Positions 9,663 through 24,000 of a stretch of DNA of 64,000 nucleotides are shown here, piece after piece (positions within the stretch are counted from its first letter, which is position 1; each line of letters opens with the position of its first letter). The translations under genes and the position numbers were made by a program. The DNA lies in the NCBI RefSeq assembly GCF_907164915.1, contig NC_061867.1, forward strand, positions 54,582,271 through 54,646,270, given 5' to 3'. The notes under the pieces were generated by a model that worked only from the letters and a program-made list of their open reading frames with translations, was not told the DNA's origin and did not search any database. The DNA is from Impatiens glandulifera (lineage: Eukaryota; Streptophyta; Magnoliopsida; Ericales; Balsaminaceae).

Positions 9663-11990
9663 AGAAAAGTCTCATAATTAATTTATTTGTTTTTAACACA
9701 TGTATTTTTTTTATTTCGTAAATAATTTTTTAACAAAAGGTGTACAAATTGACAATGTGAAACCATTTTGTAAAATTTTAAATAAAAGGTTCGAAATTAC
9801 AATTAACCTCAATTTGTAATTCTGATAAGCTATTGACGCAATTTGAACTTTTATAAAAATTTTACTCAATTTATTTTTATAATGCTAATAATTTGTTGAT
9901 CAAGGTATTTTTTAAAGTCGTTTAAATTTATTCTAATAATGTTTAAATCAATTTATATTTTATTCTAATAATGTTTAAATCAATTTATATTTTGTTTATA
10001 ATTCCTTTTTATTAAAACCTTAGATCAAGTGGTATTTCCAAACAAAGACCCAAAGAAAAATGTTTTAAAATTGCAACTTAATTCCAACCAATCTTTTAAT
10101 TTTTTTTAACTCTTTTATTAAAAATAATACAAGAAGCTTTGAAACGTTATAAAGGAAAAAAGTAAAATAAAAAATAATAATATAAGAATTTTAAATGCTA
10201 ATAATATCGACAGTCCCATTTTTTTTAATGGAAACGAATGCATATAACATTAATTCTCTTTGAGATGATCATTCCATATTTTTTATTTTGAAAACTCTTT
10301 TATTTATTTTTTCCATATTGTGATGAGGATAATTTGTTTTCAATCGTCCCAATGTTGTTGTTAGAGCTCTAGTAAATAGCGATAGTCAGGAGTGGGTGCC
10401 CTAAACGAAAAATAAAAATTTATTCTTCTATTTTAATATAGTAGTCTGTTTTGTCTTCTATTAAATAAATATAATAAGTTTGTATTATTTTTAATAAAAA
10501 TAAAATAGGTTCGTGACCTAGAGATCAAACTTTGTTTGGTGCTATCAATTTTATTTTTCAGATTTTGGGTGCCTTGTGTGAACGGTGCACTAGGAGGCCG
10601 CATAACTGACCTTACCCTAAGGTCGGTCCTGACTCTAGTTAATCCATTTGAACCAAAAGTCAGGGACCTTTGTTGGGCAGAAGAGTAACATGCTCTTCGA
10701 CAGGTTACAATGAAGAAGAAGAATATGATCAAACCTGGTTAGGTGTTATTAATTTTTATTTTTCTGATTTTGGATACCCTTGTGGGAGGGGATACTACGC
10801 GACTGTCTAGCTGATCTTACCCAAAATTCGGCTCTAACTCTAGATAATACATTTCACCCAAAAGTTAAACATTTGTTGATGATCCCACTAAAAATGAAAT
10901 GTTGATGATCCCACTAAAAATAAAGGATATTCTGCAAATGAGTCCACATGTTGGTCACAATGAAGAAAATTATGATTAATTAATTCGTTAGATAAAATCA
11001 TTTTTTAGTATGTTAGATGTTAAAGACTCTTCCATTGATAACATCATAACCAAAAATTAGATTCTTGATAAAAAAAAAAAATTTACGCCTGTTTCAAAAA
11101 AAACGATATTTTTAATGGAATCTTTAGGATCAACACAAAGTAAATGTAGCTAGTCTTAAAATCGGGAGATATAAATTTGTCGTCAGTTTCCAAGTGAAAT
11201 CGAAACATTGATAAAAATATCAACTCTCTAATCTATTCTTCGATAAAGAGTCATCTATTTAAGGAGATTTTGATTAGATGTGAGGCAGAAATAGTTTGCC
11301 ACTTTAATCTATTTTTTTTACTAGAGATTTAAAAAATGTCCATAAAAGACATTTTCAAGCTAGTATAACTACAAAATTATATTATCCACATTGGTATTTC
11401 AACACTTTTTCCATCTAAATATTTAGCAACGAATTACAGCAATTTTCTTAATGAAGAAAGTCAAAGAATTGAACATATATAACGAATGTATTTATTCATC
11501 GCTATAAACTAATTAGACTCCATTATTGTGTTTGCATTGGAATGTCAAACTTCACTTTTTATAGATGGAATCATTTCATTAATCAAAATTATTTTAAAAA
11601 CAAGTTTTTATGACTTGAAAATCTTGAATAAGCATAAGTTATAACAAAAATAAAACTCAAGAAAAGAACACAAAAAGAGCCTAATTTCAAATCATAAAAC
11701 ATTTGCAAGTAATTCCAAAAACATCTTTTTTGTGAAAATCCAATTAAATTTTAAGAGAACTTAGTTTAAAACAAACATAATTCAAATCAAATTGAGAAAC
11801 CAGCATAGGAAAAATCTATAACATTTAATAAAAAATTCTAGAACATTTAAAATTTGTAGTCAATAATAATATACTGAAAGTGTATTTAAACATCAATAAT
11901 GCAGTCAATAAGCAAGTACCAGTCATTATGCAATGATACAAAACAAATGTAGTAAATATAAATAATACTACATGTTTTTTACATTTGGCA
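9663..11990. other. Intergenic DNA with an old direct duplication, no gene recognised
   Basis: AT-rich spacer between the inverted repeat and the 3' end of NOT1. It holds a diverged direct duplication (10498-10676 and 10726-10888; both read TTTGGT/GTTAGGTG, ATTTTTCTGATTTTGG, CTGA(C)TCTTACCC, ACTCTAG, CCAAAAGT) and a short perfect duplication of GATCCCACTAAAAAT at 10881 and 10907. The duplicated block is GC-richer than its surroundings, as expected of an old transposon piece. No protein was recognised. Confidence 0.5.
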
Positions 11991-12069
11991 AAAATCTTTC
12001 TAAAATAATAAATACCATTACATTACAGTACAATATAAATATATATAAATAAATCAAGAGTTTTGTAAC

Positions 12070-15000
12070 TTAATGCATTGGATCGGATATTCCACTCGCA
12101 ACTAAACTATCATCTACGGGTTTAGGACCACCACACGATCTAGAAACCGATTCAAAAAGTTTCTCAATCTCAGGTGCACACCTCGTGAAAGATTTACTCC
12201 AAAAGTTGTATCGCGGATTCTGTTTTAAAAAATATATTAAGATGTTTCCTGACTTTGAACAAGAATAACAGATCAATTATAATTATTACCTTGATCAGCT
12301 CTATAAATGTAATCAAAAGCCCCCATGGATGTGGACGGTTAACAATCAGACGTTCCAATAATACTCTCGTGATTTGCTCCTGAATAATTTCCTGCGTTTC
12401 AAAACATTTTATCAAAACCTAGCCAAATAATCGAAACAACAAGTGTTTTGAATTAGACCCTAAGAAACACTTTGTTCATCTTCGGATTAAGTTATTTGAA
12501 TAATCCTCAAATATTCAAATCATTTCAATCAAATCGACAACCAAAATACCCATTAAGTCATTTTATCCAAATAACCAACTTTTTCATAACCCAACACGAG
12601 CCAATCCGAAGAAGACCAAAGTTATGTTTCCAATTGTGATCGTAATCCAAATGAGATATTGTTACCAACTATTTCATAACCCCAACACGAACCAATCCGA
12701 AGAAGGCCAAAGTTATGTTTCCAATTGTGATCGTAATCCAAATGAGATATTGTTACCAACTATTTCATAACCCCAACACAAACCAATCCGAAGAAGGCCA
12801 AAGTTATGTTTCCAAATGAAATATTGTTACAAGGGGAAGGATTAGGTCTTATGCCCTAGGGTTGAATAGGGGATAGTAGTGGTTATAAATAAATAGTATA
12901 AATAGATTAGTAGCTAGGAAATGAATTAGTTGAAAACACTTGTCTCTCTTATCACAATTGTATTCTTCCTAACATTTAGGGTTCTATATTTCCCAATTAA
13001 TTATTCTCTTCTCATCTCAGTACAATTCTCTTTGATTCATGAAATATACTCTTTGATTCTAGATATTAAACTTAATTCTAGTTCAAGGTTATATCAGATA
13101 CCTCACATAAAAGTGTTTCAAAACCTATATAATAAATATTTACCTGGTTTGATTCATTGAACAAGTAGAGAAGAATGAAGGAGAAGTAATGGGTGTGATT
13201 GTTGGGATATCGAAGTTGGTTAGCAACGACGTTAAGAAATAAATATCTGCCTTCAGTATCCAAATCCATCATCAACATCTGGAATATGTCTAAAGCAGCA
13301 CCAACTAAGAAAACTGCAAGAGGAGCACTACTAGGTATTGCCTGTGTATGAGGTGGAGTCCTCGCCTGCAACTGTTGTATAGCCTACACACACCAAAAAA
13401 ACGAGAACCAGACATAAGGGTTGCATCAAAACGTAAAAGAAAAAATAGATGGATATAAAAATTGTATAATTATTTATACCTGCATGCCAACATAAAGAAC
13501 AAGGGAATTGATAAGGGGTATATTGTAGCGGGTCCCTGATCGAAGGGCTTCGTTTGGAGGGAGAAGAAGTTTCTGCTTTAGATCAGATAGAAATGTGGAG
13601 CCTTGTTGCCTTATCTGTAAGGATTTGACAAAAAAATATTAAAAGGAAAACAAACAAACAGATGAAGAAGTTTGGAAAGTGAAGTTGATGATACCTTCAG
13701 ATATTCATCTACTTCGGACTTCATTTGCTTTGCCTTAAGAGCGGCGTCAACTTCTGAAAGAATTCTGGGAGATTGACTGATTTCTGCAAGTAAATCAATC
13801 TGGCAAAAAACGACAATTGGATTATAAACACAACTTATCTTATTCAAATTTTATAACTTTCTTACAAATCAGTAAAATATTTAGATTCAATTCAATTTCG
13901 GCTTAAATCAGTAATCTAATAAGAGAATCCAGGACATCCTAAACCCAAGAAATTAATCAACTTGTGTCAAAGTAAAATGATCTTTTAAGTACATTCCAAC
14001 ATTAGTTCTACATCTTTTATTAAATGGAAGGAGTAGGAATTGGGGATCATGCAAACTTCCTAAAAATAAATAAAAAATAGTTCTACATCTTTTAGATATT
14101 TTATTTGGTTTTCTCGAACATTCATTTTTCACGTACTTAAACTCATTCAGCAGTGAACATTCAACACTTAATTTGCAGTCATTGGCATGCTTTTGATCTT
14201 AAAATATTTTTCTAAAACAAAAAGATAAAATGCAACAGAAAGTATAACTACCTTTAAGTTTGGAGTAGAAGGATCAGGTAGCCTCATATTGCGTGGAAAT
14301 GCACTTAAGATTATATTCCGCATTTGAATGCAGCTTGAAGGGATTACATCACAGAAGCTAAAGTGATAATCGCAGAGAAATTCTGGGTAATCATGGAGGA
14401 GAACTAGCAATACCCTCAAAGTTCCTTTATACAGAACATGTACCTGTATAAAACAAATCAAAAAACATTAAAACCAGCTGTCACAACCAAATTGACCCCC
14501 TAAACAAAAAGAAAGAAAAAGAGGTAAACCGGATCTCCAAGCTCGGCAGTCCTTAGAAATGGCTCTAGGAACTGAAACAAATCAACCAGCAAACGTTGCA
14601 TGTAAGGCCACCCCTTCTGGGAATTTCCAGTGAGTAACTTCGGCAAAAAGCTTCTCTGACTGATAAGTTCAAGCCATGCAAAACTGAAAAAGAAACAAGA
14701 CCATTAATTTGACAAAAAAAATAATCCACTCTTAAATTGCTGTTTCCAAATATAACTGACAAACCTGAACCCAGGAACTTTAAGGGGTTGGAGTGCATGG
14801 AAAGTGTTTGCAAAAGCAGTCAAGACCTTTAAGAGAAATCTTTAGCTTTAGACTGAAAATAATTAATAAAAGTAATGGATAAGAGGTTAATAGAAAAAGA
14901 ACACACCTGAAGATTTGCACCATCAAATACAGGCTCCATTGAACTTAAATCTAGCAGCCAATTGATAAACAATCTAAAATATGGTCTCGGATTGAAAGAT

Positions 15001-18000
15001 GATTTCTTCTCCTCAGCATCCTTATGAATAATCCTCACCGTCACTAAGAGGATCTGTAAAATTGGAGTAACATACTTAATGAGCCTATTTGAAAACAAGT
15101 ATTTTTTCAGACTCATTAGAAAGTTGTAGAAAGTAAAATTGGAAGTGATTTCATTTTAACATAATATTTTCCAGTTCATGATTAATGGATTTTTTGATAG
15201 AAAAAGAGCCAAATAAATTACATCTCCATGCTACAAGAGCTTCAGGTTTAGGATACATACCTTTGGAAGAAGATAGAGTTTATTATTTGATCCCTGGTCC
15301 ACAGGGCAAAACTAGAAAATTACAGAAAGCGAATGAGTTAGCCTTAGAAAAACAAAAAGGTCTTGAACTTGTGCACACAACTGACATAATGACATATGCA
15401 CCAACCTTAAGAATAGAGAACACGAGTTTTGCATATATATCAATTGCAAGGAACGAAAGTGGTTGGACTTGCTGGGATTGCAGTGGAGCAGAGCTCATTG
15501 TTTCAGAAGAAGATAAACAATGTGATACCGAGATCTCCTGAATCAATTTTGAAAAAGAAAAAAAAGATCATTAATATCAGAAATTAAGGTAGTGCTTGTT
15601 AAGACAATTTATCACTTAATCTACATGATTAGGTGCTTATTATAATTAAATTTATTGATAACTATTATTAAAATCTCAAATTAAGCTAAATATTTTTACT
15701 TAATTCGGTAAACCTTCTGCATAGGAAGCAAGGAAGGTGACACTCTAACTACTGAGCCTACACTGTTCCACATTTTATTAAATCAATTTACATACAAAAT
15801 CTTTAATTTTATCGAGTGCACCCTAAAAGTATAATAAATCTCAATCAACATACCGTGAGACAGCGAAAAAATCGATCAGACATGTCATCTCCCTTAAGAA
15901 GTCCACTTTGATGTAATTGCAAAACATAATGTGAAGATACTGCGTCATTTACAACCGGAAGCTCGCATATCTTGTACCACTCAGCAAAGAACATAGAAGC
16001 CTGCAATTAAAGTGTCAGAAATAAAAATGCAAGCAGCTAACAAATGTTTATTAAAGAAGTAAGATGCAAATAAGGGATCACCTGATCACGAAAACCAGCA
16101 GGGTCGGGTTCAGACAATTCTGTAACACTGTAATCTTCTCTGTTTGCTACGATATGCACTAGTGCCTGATTGATATAATCAGTTATGCATTACATACATT
16201 TGGACAACACCTTGAAGAAAATTTCTAGACGGAATTCTAGATACCTTTTTATCTCTAGGCATCTGTCTGCCATTGTCCTCCTTTCCGAAGGCAGAAATAG
16301 CAGGAGCATTTGGAGAAGGGTTTCTAGCTACCTCAACCAGCTGCTGTAGAGATTCAGGAGATCCAGGTCTGGCCGCAAGCTGCAAACGGATGATTAATCA
16401 GACCTAACAGCAACAACATCTATCCCGTGTTTGATATAGGGTTATTTGAAAAACCAAGTGATTCTTTTCAAATAAACTTGTTTGATATAGGTTACAAAGA
16501 AAATCAGGTTTTTTGGTTAAAAAGAGGGGTATAAATATTAATTTTAAATAGAGGGTATTTTGGTTTATAATTTGAATGACGTGATTGATGAGTAGATTAT
16601 TAATTGGATAGTAGGTTATATAAAATTAATACCACATAACCCACATCAAACAAGGCCCTGAGCCCTATGTTTCACACATAATAAAAACATACCTTAGCCA
16701 AGGCATCAACAAGGTTATGAAGTTCAGAAATAATTCTAGGATCACTATGCACCAGTGTCTGGATAAGAGAAATTGCAAATTCGGTAGCGGCCTCTGCACA
16801 TTATCACAGGGAGTCGGCCATAAGTATTTATTTATAAACATAACAATTGGAGAAAAGTTTGATTGAAAAGATCTGCATACTATTCCTTCCCGCATCAAGA
16901 AGCTTAGCCATATGGAGATTATACTCCGCAAGGTTCAGTAGCTCGCTGCGAATAAGTCCCACAGTTATGTCCTTGTTCAATTTCCTGTCCTCGTCAGAAT
17001 ATATCACCTGTAAAACTGAACTTATGAAAACAAGTTCCACCAAAACACTAGTTTTACAGAGACTACATACTTCTTCCAGTCCATAACTCTAGAACACACC
17101 AATCTCACAAGTCTTCAACACAAAAGTACCTATTTCTACTGATTTACATTTTTTTATCAAATTTTATAAAATTTTAAATAATAGATGTTATTATCATTTT
17201 GTTTTTTAAATTTTGTGTTTTTTTATCAGAACATGCCAGATACCTTGCAGCAGTAACAAAAACACAGAAGCAGAATTAAGAATAACAAGCACATACCCAA
17301 CTAGTGAGCTCCTTAACCACAAGCTTGCTGACATCACGAATGGCAGCAAGAATGGCTAGATGAGCAGCAACATGGGCACTATTAGATGCATTTTCATACA
17401 GACCCTTGAAAACCTGTAGCATGGAAAGATATGTAACAAAGAATTCCAGAAGTTTAACATCTATAAATAATCATATCTTCAGAAACGAAAATGACACCTT
17501 CTGCGCCACAGCCAATGCAGCTTCATCTCGGCTAACACATCTGAGAATAATTCCAGGAACCTCGCCAATTATACCCTGAGAATATATAAAATGAATTTTC
17601 ATATACCATGGAATTCATGAGTCCAGGAAAAATATTAGAAAATGTTCAGCACAAATAACCTGAGTTTCTGCTTCTGTAGCATCATTAGCCACCATATCTT
17701 CAAGCTGAAAACATATTGAGGAAACTTTATTGCTCAATGTACATACAAAGATGTAAAATATATAACAGATAAATCCAAATATAGTATTCTTAGGTAGAAC
17801 GAAGGACACTCAAAACACCTACGCCGCTCAACCCATAAGTACTAAAAATTTAACACAAATATGGGCGACATTCATCAAGTTATATCTACTCTATATATGG
17901 TGTATGCAGTTTTCACCCATAAAGATATAATGTTAGATTGTCACTGGCATTAAAATTAAGAAAAAACAACCAAGCAAATATAATTTTGATTAATGATGAC

Positions 18001-21000
18001 AGAAAAACTAACGCAGTGATAACAAGGAAGAATATATGTTCAGACCTTCTCTGAGATAATTTGGTACTTCTCCAATGCATCGCCAGTAGTCAACAGCTGT
18101 TCCGAGGAGCTGCTCACAACACGGTCAGATGCAGTAGTTGATGACAAAATCTGTAAAGGAGCTCCGGAGTCCTGTCAAAAAACAGATTATAGATTAAACA
18201 GAGAAAATATATATGGCAGCATGTCAAGCAACATATTTGATCTTTACTTTCGCAATGATGGGAGGTTCAATAGGATGCAATTCAGCAGCTGATGCTGAAG
18301 GGAAAGAAGCAACGACAGAATCACCATCAAAATCACTCTGATTAACTCCATCGGTGGATACAATATTAGCAACACTGCCGAAATTTAACAAGTTCAGAAT
18401 TCGCTATTGGTAAAGGAGGAACACAAAGTGAGATTAAGATCTATAATTATTTAGGAGCAAACCTATGCAGCTGAACTGCACTGGAGTCCATCTCCTCAGA
18501 GGTAATATCTAGAGGCTGCACAAGTGAACTAACTCCAGAGTTACCCAGGCCAGATGAGTAAATTCCTGGATTTAGTTGTCCTGATACGGAACTGTATAAC
18601 TTGGACATGGAAGCACTGCTAGATGGTGCTGAAGAACCAACTGGTAGGGTATTAGAGTTATGGGATGACTGGTTCTGCCACGGTAGCTTCACAAAGTCCT
18701 ATTGGTAAAAATATATATACTTACTAAGCAGCATAAACAAGAGCCGTGATATGGAGAAAGTGATAGTTTTAGGGTCACCTCATAAACCCGCTGTTGAGAA
18801 TGGGACAAGCGGCCAGGTTTAGGGCGGAGAGCTTCAGGCAAACCACCTGTATGACCTTGAGTATAAAGACCAGAATCATAAAATGCAGGACCAACACCAT
18901 CTCTATGCTTCCTTCTAATAGAAAGCTGTTGAGCTATTTCCCCATCAATGGTTTGAATTGCCTATAAAAGAGAAGAAACCATCGCCAACAAAAAAAAAGA
19001 TAATTTAGCAGACCTTATCGATAAGTTTATGACCAACATGTAGGAAAGGCTACATAACTGAATATAAGTATATTTTCAAAGTTGCAAAAAACAGGTATCA
19101 CAAAACATAGTAACCATAATCCTCCAGTGGACTTAAATTGATTTAAGCATCTTGTTAAAGACAGTTTCATATTGGAAAATCCATATTGCTTAATGTAAAT
19201 ATTTCTATCAGTATAACTCTAGCAAACAAACAGCCATTCAACCACAAACATTCTCATAGGGTTAGAGAGAAGCACCCCAGTACCAATTGATATAAGCATG
19301 TTTGTCCTTTTTTTGGTGAACACTTCTCTTATGTACAAGAATGTAAAATAAAAAAAATCACTTAACCTAATTACCCATAAAATGACTATACTTTGGCCAC
19401 TTCTCATGAATATTTTCTCCTTTATGCCAGTTTTTTTTTTTCCAAAACGATCAACAGTAATTGCATTATGTTAAAAAAACAAAAACCCAATAAATGACCA
19501 AACCATACATGAAATGGTGCAATCATTTTCTGTCAACTTATTAGGATGTTCTTACAATTTTAAGCCCAGTTTCTGTCCAATTATTGTCAGTACTGCCTGC
19601 ATTAGTCATATAGGATATGTTCACATGAATTGGGTCAAGTCAAGGTTTAATAGTTGACACATTTTAAAGTCTGGAAGGAACTGCTGTGAAGAATTATGCC
19701 TTGCCATCAGTGGTCTACTGCTTAAATCACATTTTACCCATGAAAGCTATTCATAAAGTCTCCCTCTTCCTAGCTACTCCCCAGAATCGTTTACTTCATT
19801 GATCCTTATTGTAGGTTGTCAATTAGATCTCCAGTGATGGTCATAAGGTATGGGATTAACCTATTTGACGTTATTAGGTAATGAAAAAAACAGTGGCTTT
19901 GAGAGGAGAAAATGTCTTGAAGAAGAAAAGTTAATATTTGGACCAACATCAACTCAAGAACGAACTATCTGGAGAAATGATAATTTATTTATGTGAACAT
20001 AGACATATCTAATAAAGTTTATTCCTTGATGTTTCTATGCTAGCGAGGGAATATACTGGGTTGGTAAGGAAACAGAGAATTACGAGCATGTGATTTTCAG
20101 TCAAAAGAAGGCAGAACTTTACTAATTGTTGCTTCTGAATATTGCTGAATTCATTTTTTTAACATATTTTTATTATGTAAAATGTCATGTGTGGTCATAT
20201 ATACAGGCTGCAGTTCAGAATCAATTTAAATATAGAACACAAAACCATAAGCATAAATACTCATATAAGAAAGGAAACGGTTGCAACCTTCTCTGTGGCT
20301 GCCTGTTCGATCAAAGCACATCCAAGGTCGAGATTATCATTAGTAACAAGCTGTACAGCTTGCTCAAGAAGTTCATTTCCGATACTTGAACCCTGAAGTG
20401 TACTCCTCAGCTGACTTGATATTGAACCACGTAGAGGCTCCTATTGCAAGATACAGAATGAAATCAGTTGGGAGGCAGAAACTTTGAAATTCAAAGTAAA
20501 GTCATATAATAATCTAATCAGACAAGAAGGTAAAAACATATCTCTAGACAAACCTTGCAGGTCACATGAGCTAAACTGCCAGCAAGACTAGCAACCATTA
20601 GATGAGCTGCACTACGTATTCTATTTTCATCATATTCCATTGCGTAATCCTATAAACATTTGTTATTTGTCAGTAAAATAGCATGAAATAAATTCCACAA
20701 ACTTGCAAACAACAGTAAAATAGCATGAAATAAATTCCAACAAACTTGCAAACAACAGTAAGGAGCATGAAGAAACCTTAAGAACAAGTTCTTTGGTTGT
20801 CTGAGTGGCTATGGAGACACTACGCTGCACGATACCAGATACTATCTCCTTTATAGCTCTATCCATAGCGAGCGGAACAACACTATAACAACAAACATAC
20901 AATTGTAACACAAACTTCATAATTTCTACAGAGACAGCAAAGAGAACTGGAGTAGTTTAAACCTCTGGAAATGTAAATAAAGTCCAAGGGTATGAAGCTT

Positions 21001-24000
21001 TGGGTTGACGATGACTTGCTGCTCAATATTAGATGCTGGCGTAGAAAGCTGAAAAAATATAGCATTCTCATTGAAGGGCTCAGATAGAGTAATCTAGTAG
21101 ACGAGGGTGAGCAACATAATCATACCTGATTAACTGAAAATGATGATTGACGTGGTACTAGTCCTTGAGCAGATGACAGCTGATCAGACAAACCTAATGC
21201 TGCCATCTTTTCATCCTCGATCAAAGCACCAGCAGTAAGATGGAGGGGAGGAGCAGCAAACTATATTGGAGTGTGAATATGAGATCGCAAGCAATGCAAT
21301 AGAATATGCCAGTTAGCAATGAAAACAGTAGCACTAACCTGAGATAGCATGTGAGAGTGCCCACCAGGGTGAGCTGGCGTTGCTACCTCAAGAGGTAGCT
21401 CAACTTGATTCAAGGCAGAGACAGCATTAGATTTGACTTCACTCACAATCGATTGTGGTGGAGCTACAACATCTTTGGTAGAGAAGTCAGGATTCCCCTC
21501 AATTTGCCTAACTATGTCCTTGAGAAGAGAGGTAGGAGTCACCCCCTTCAGATCCACACTAAGATTCTTGAACAACACCTTAAATGGAAAAACACATTAA
21601 CAAATAGCTAGACACACATGTCACAAAAGCAGGACACACAAAGACAAACAAACACTAAATTATGAAATAGATACCTCAATGTCAAACTTCAGATTCATTT
21701 TCAGATTAGGCATAGCATAAATCTCAGCAAGTAACTTAAGAATACCCATAGTATATGGATTGGGGGGCTGATAGGCTGCACTGTTTTGACATGGTTCAAG
21801 AACCTGCAACAAGAGAAGAAGAATTATATGCTGCACTATCTAGAACTGTAAATTCAAAACTTCATTTAAACAGACCTTGGAGGTGAATGGTATAACTGCA
21901 ATCATCAAACCTTTCTCATATGCCTGCATAAGAACGGCAAATTAAGATAACCAAAAGAAAATAGAGATTTAAATTTAATTAAATCATATGTCAATGAGTT
22001 TAATATAAATAGATAAATGAAAGAATTACCTCAATGATCAAAGACTTTGGATCAATATGGCATGCCCTCAGGGCCTTATTCCTTCCAATTGTGAATTTTC
22101 CAAGCCAACTTCCAAGATTCTTTAATAAGGATCGCTCTTCCGAACTGGATTTTATAAGTTCTGAGCCCAATAGAACCTGAAAAAACTCATTCAGGTTAAA
22201 TGCAACCTTCATAAAAACTGACCAAGGTACTTTATGATAAATTTATAGAACAGACCTTGCAGTTTTCATATGTAGCCTGAAGAATCTCTTTGTTCAAAGA
22301 GGGTGAGCTCACTTTCTCCAGGAACTTTAAGTACAAGTCATGAAAATTGGGCTCGATACTTGCCCTACAAAGATATTCAACAGAAAATAAAGCTAATATA
22401 CCAAAGCAATAATTGACTGCCTTATGTTCAAACAAAAAGTCCACTCAATTATCCATGATTGCTACAATTGAATGAATGTCTTCGATCCTAACTGTGGACT
22501 CCTTTTACCCTTCCACAATATTTTGTAACACCAGAATGTTCAGGCTAGGCTAGCTGCGTGCACCTCGACTAAATTGAAATAAACAAAATGGTGTAGTTGT
22601 ACAAAAACTTTTTATTTCCAATTGGTAAAGCATTGGACAAAACTCAGGCCAGTTCTGAACTTGTTCTCTGAGCTAATTTGTTCACACCATTTCACAATAG
22701 CAGATCCAGGAAATGGAAAAGTCTGTCACAACGTATATGATTCTAAAACCCCTCCTAAGTGGCTTAGGTTTTACTGGACTTGCAACTTAAATTTCTCTAT
22801 AAATACTTTCACTTCAATGTATATGATTCTAACACAAAGCAGGTACACTATCAGCAAACCTCTTCAACTACTTCTACTACAATGTTCACAAAATCTCCAT
22901 AGCCTTAAATATTTGCACTTCTATTCTACAGCTTCAGTCCATAACCAGTTTCCATATTTATCATAGTCAGACTTTACCAGCTCACCGCAACAATGGAAAC
23001 AGTGGCCATTTTTTATAAATATTTTCACTTCAATGTCAATGTATAATGATACGATTCTAAAACAAAGCTAGGTAAACTCTCAGTAAATCCCTTCTACTAC
23101 TTCTACAACAATGTTCACAAAATCTCCATAAGCTTAATGTTTGCACTTCTATTCTACATCTTCCGTCCTTAACTAGCTTCCATATGCATCATACTCAGCC
23201 TTTACCAACTCAAGACACAATGGAAACAGTGTCCTACTGGAACCCATTCCTGAGCTCTAAACTAAGCGATTAGGTCTTTATTACTACCTAAAATCTGAGT
23301 TGTAAGAGATCATCAACTTAAATTCAATTTGAATGCTTGTTAAATATTTAATCTTTTACCTACATTCATAAACTTAGTGAGAACTGAAAATTATCTTGTT
23401 TGCAATAGAACTGTTTGTGGAAACTTCAACAAATCAAAAACCATCTCCATATTGATATGAAATGACATTTCTCAATACTAAAATACTCCAATTCATTTAT
23501 GAAAAGTGCAAAAAAAACATTTGGTTATTATTCATTTTGCACTTGCTGTCTTATTTTCCAATTATTCTTCAAATAAAAATAATAGCAAAGAATTCCAATT
23601 TATTTAACTGATACAGGCTGTTTCACAATTTTTGCACTAGTTCATTCCTAATGATATTTCATCACTTTTCCAGGTAATATCAACCCTTCCATAAAACCAT
23701 GCAAAACACAAAATACTAAACTGCTATATGACACCTCCTTGCATGATTTCTTAATTAATCTTTAAAATAGAATCAACTTGATTGCATGACTTAAGATTTT
23801 CAACATTAGACCTATCAGTAATTATTGCATTCAAAATCAACCATAATTTTATCTCCATGAAAACTAACCTACCTTTATGCATATATATAATCTAAAAGTA
23901 GTATTAGGACATCTACTCAGCAAAAAGGTGTTGATCCAGTTTCTTTAAACATTATAATAATCTCTTTTCATCATCAGATTCCTTGTCTAAGGTCTTCCAG

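Larger units (their letters stand above)
12070..16000 (-). other. NOT1: NOT1 exons 40-51: C-terminal NOT1 homology domain
   Basis: Exons: 40 15854-16000; 41 15406-15537; 42 15261-15311; 43 14907-15053; 44 14765-14826; 45 14530-14683; 46 14252-14443; 47 13695-13799; 48 13480-13614; 49 13144-13383; 50 12290-12391; 51 12070-12219. This is the most conserved part: [92 protein letters not shown] and [18 protein letters not shown]. It binds NOT2 and NOT3 in other species. The protein ends ...SGISDPMH at the stop at 12070-12072. Exon 42 is only 51 bases. Confidence 0.94.

Noticed and set aside
15185..15541. A 118-residue plus-strand open frame
   Set aside because: It is antisense to NOT1 exons 41 and 42, whose minus-strand translation matches the family well; it has no recognisable domain.
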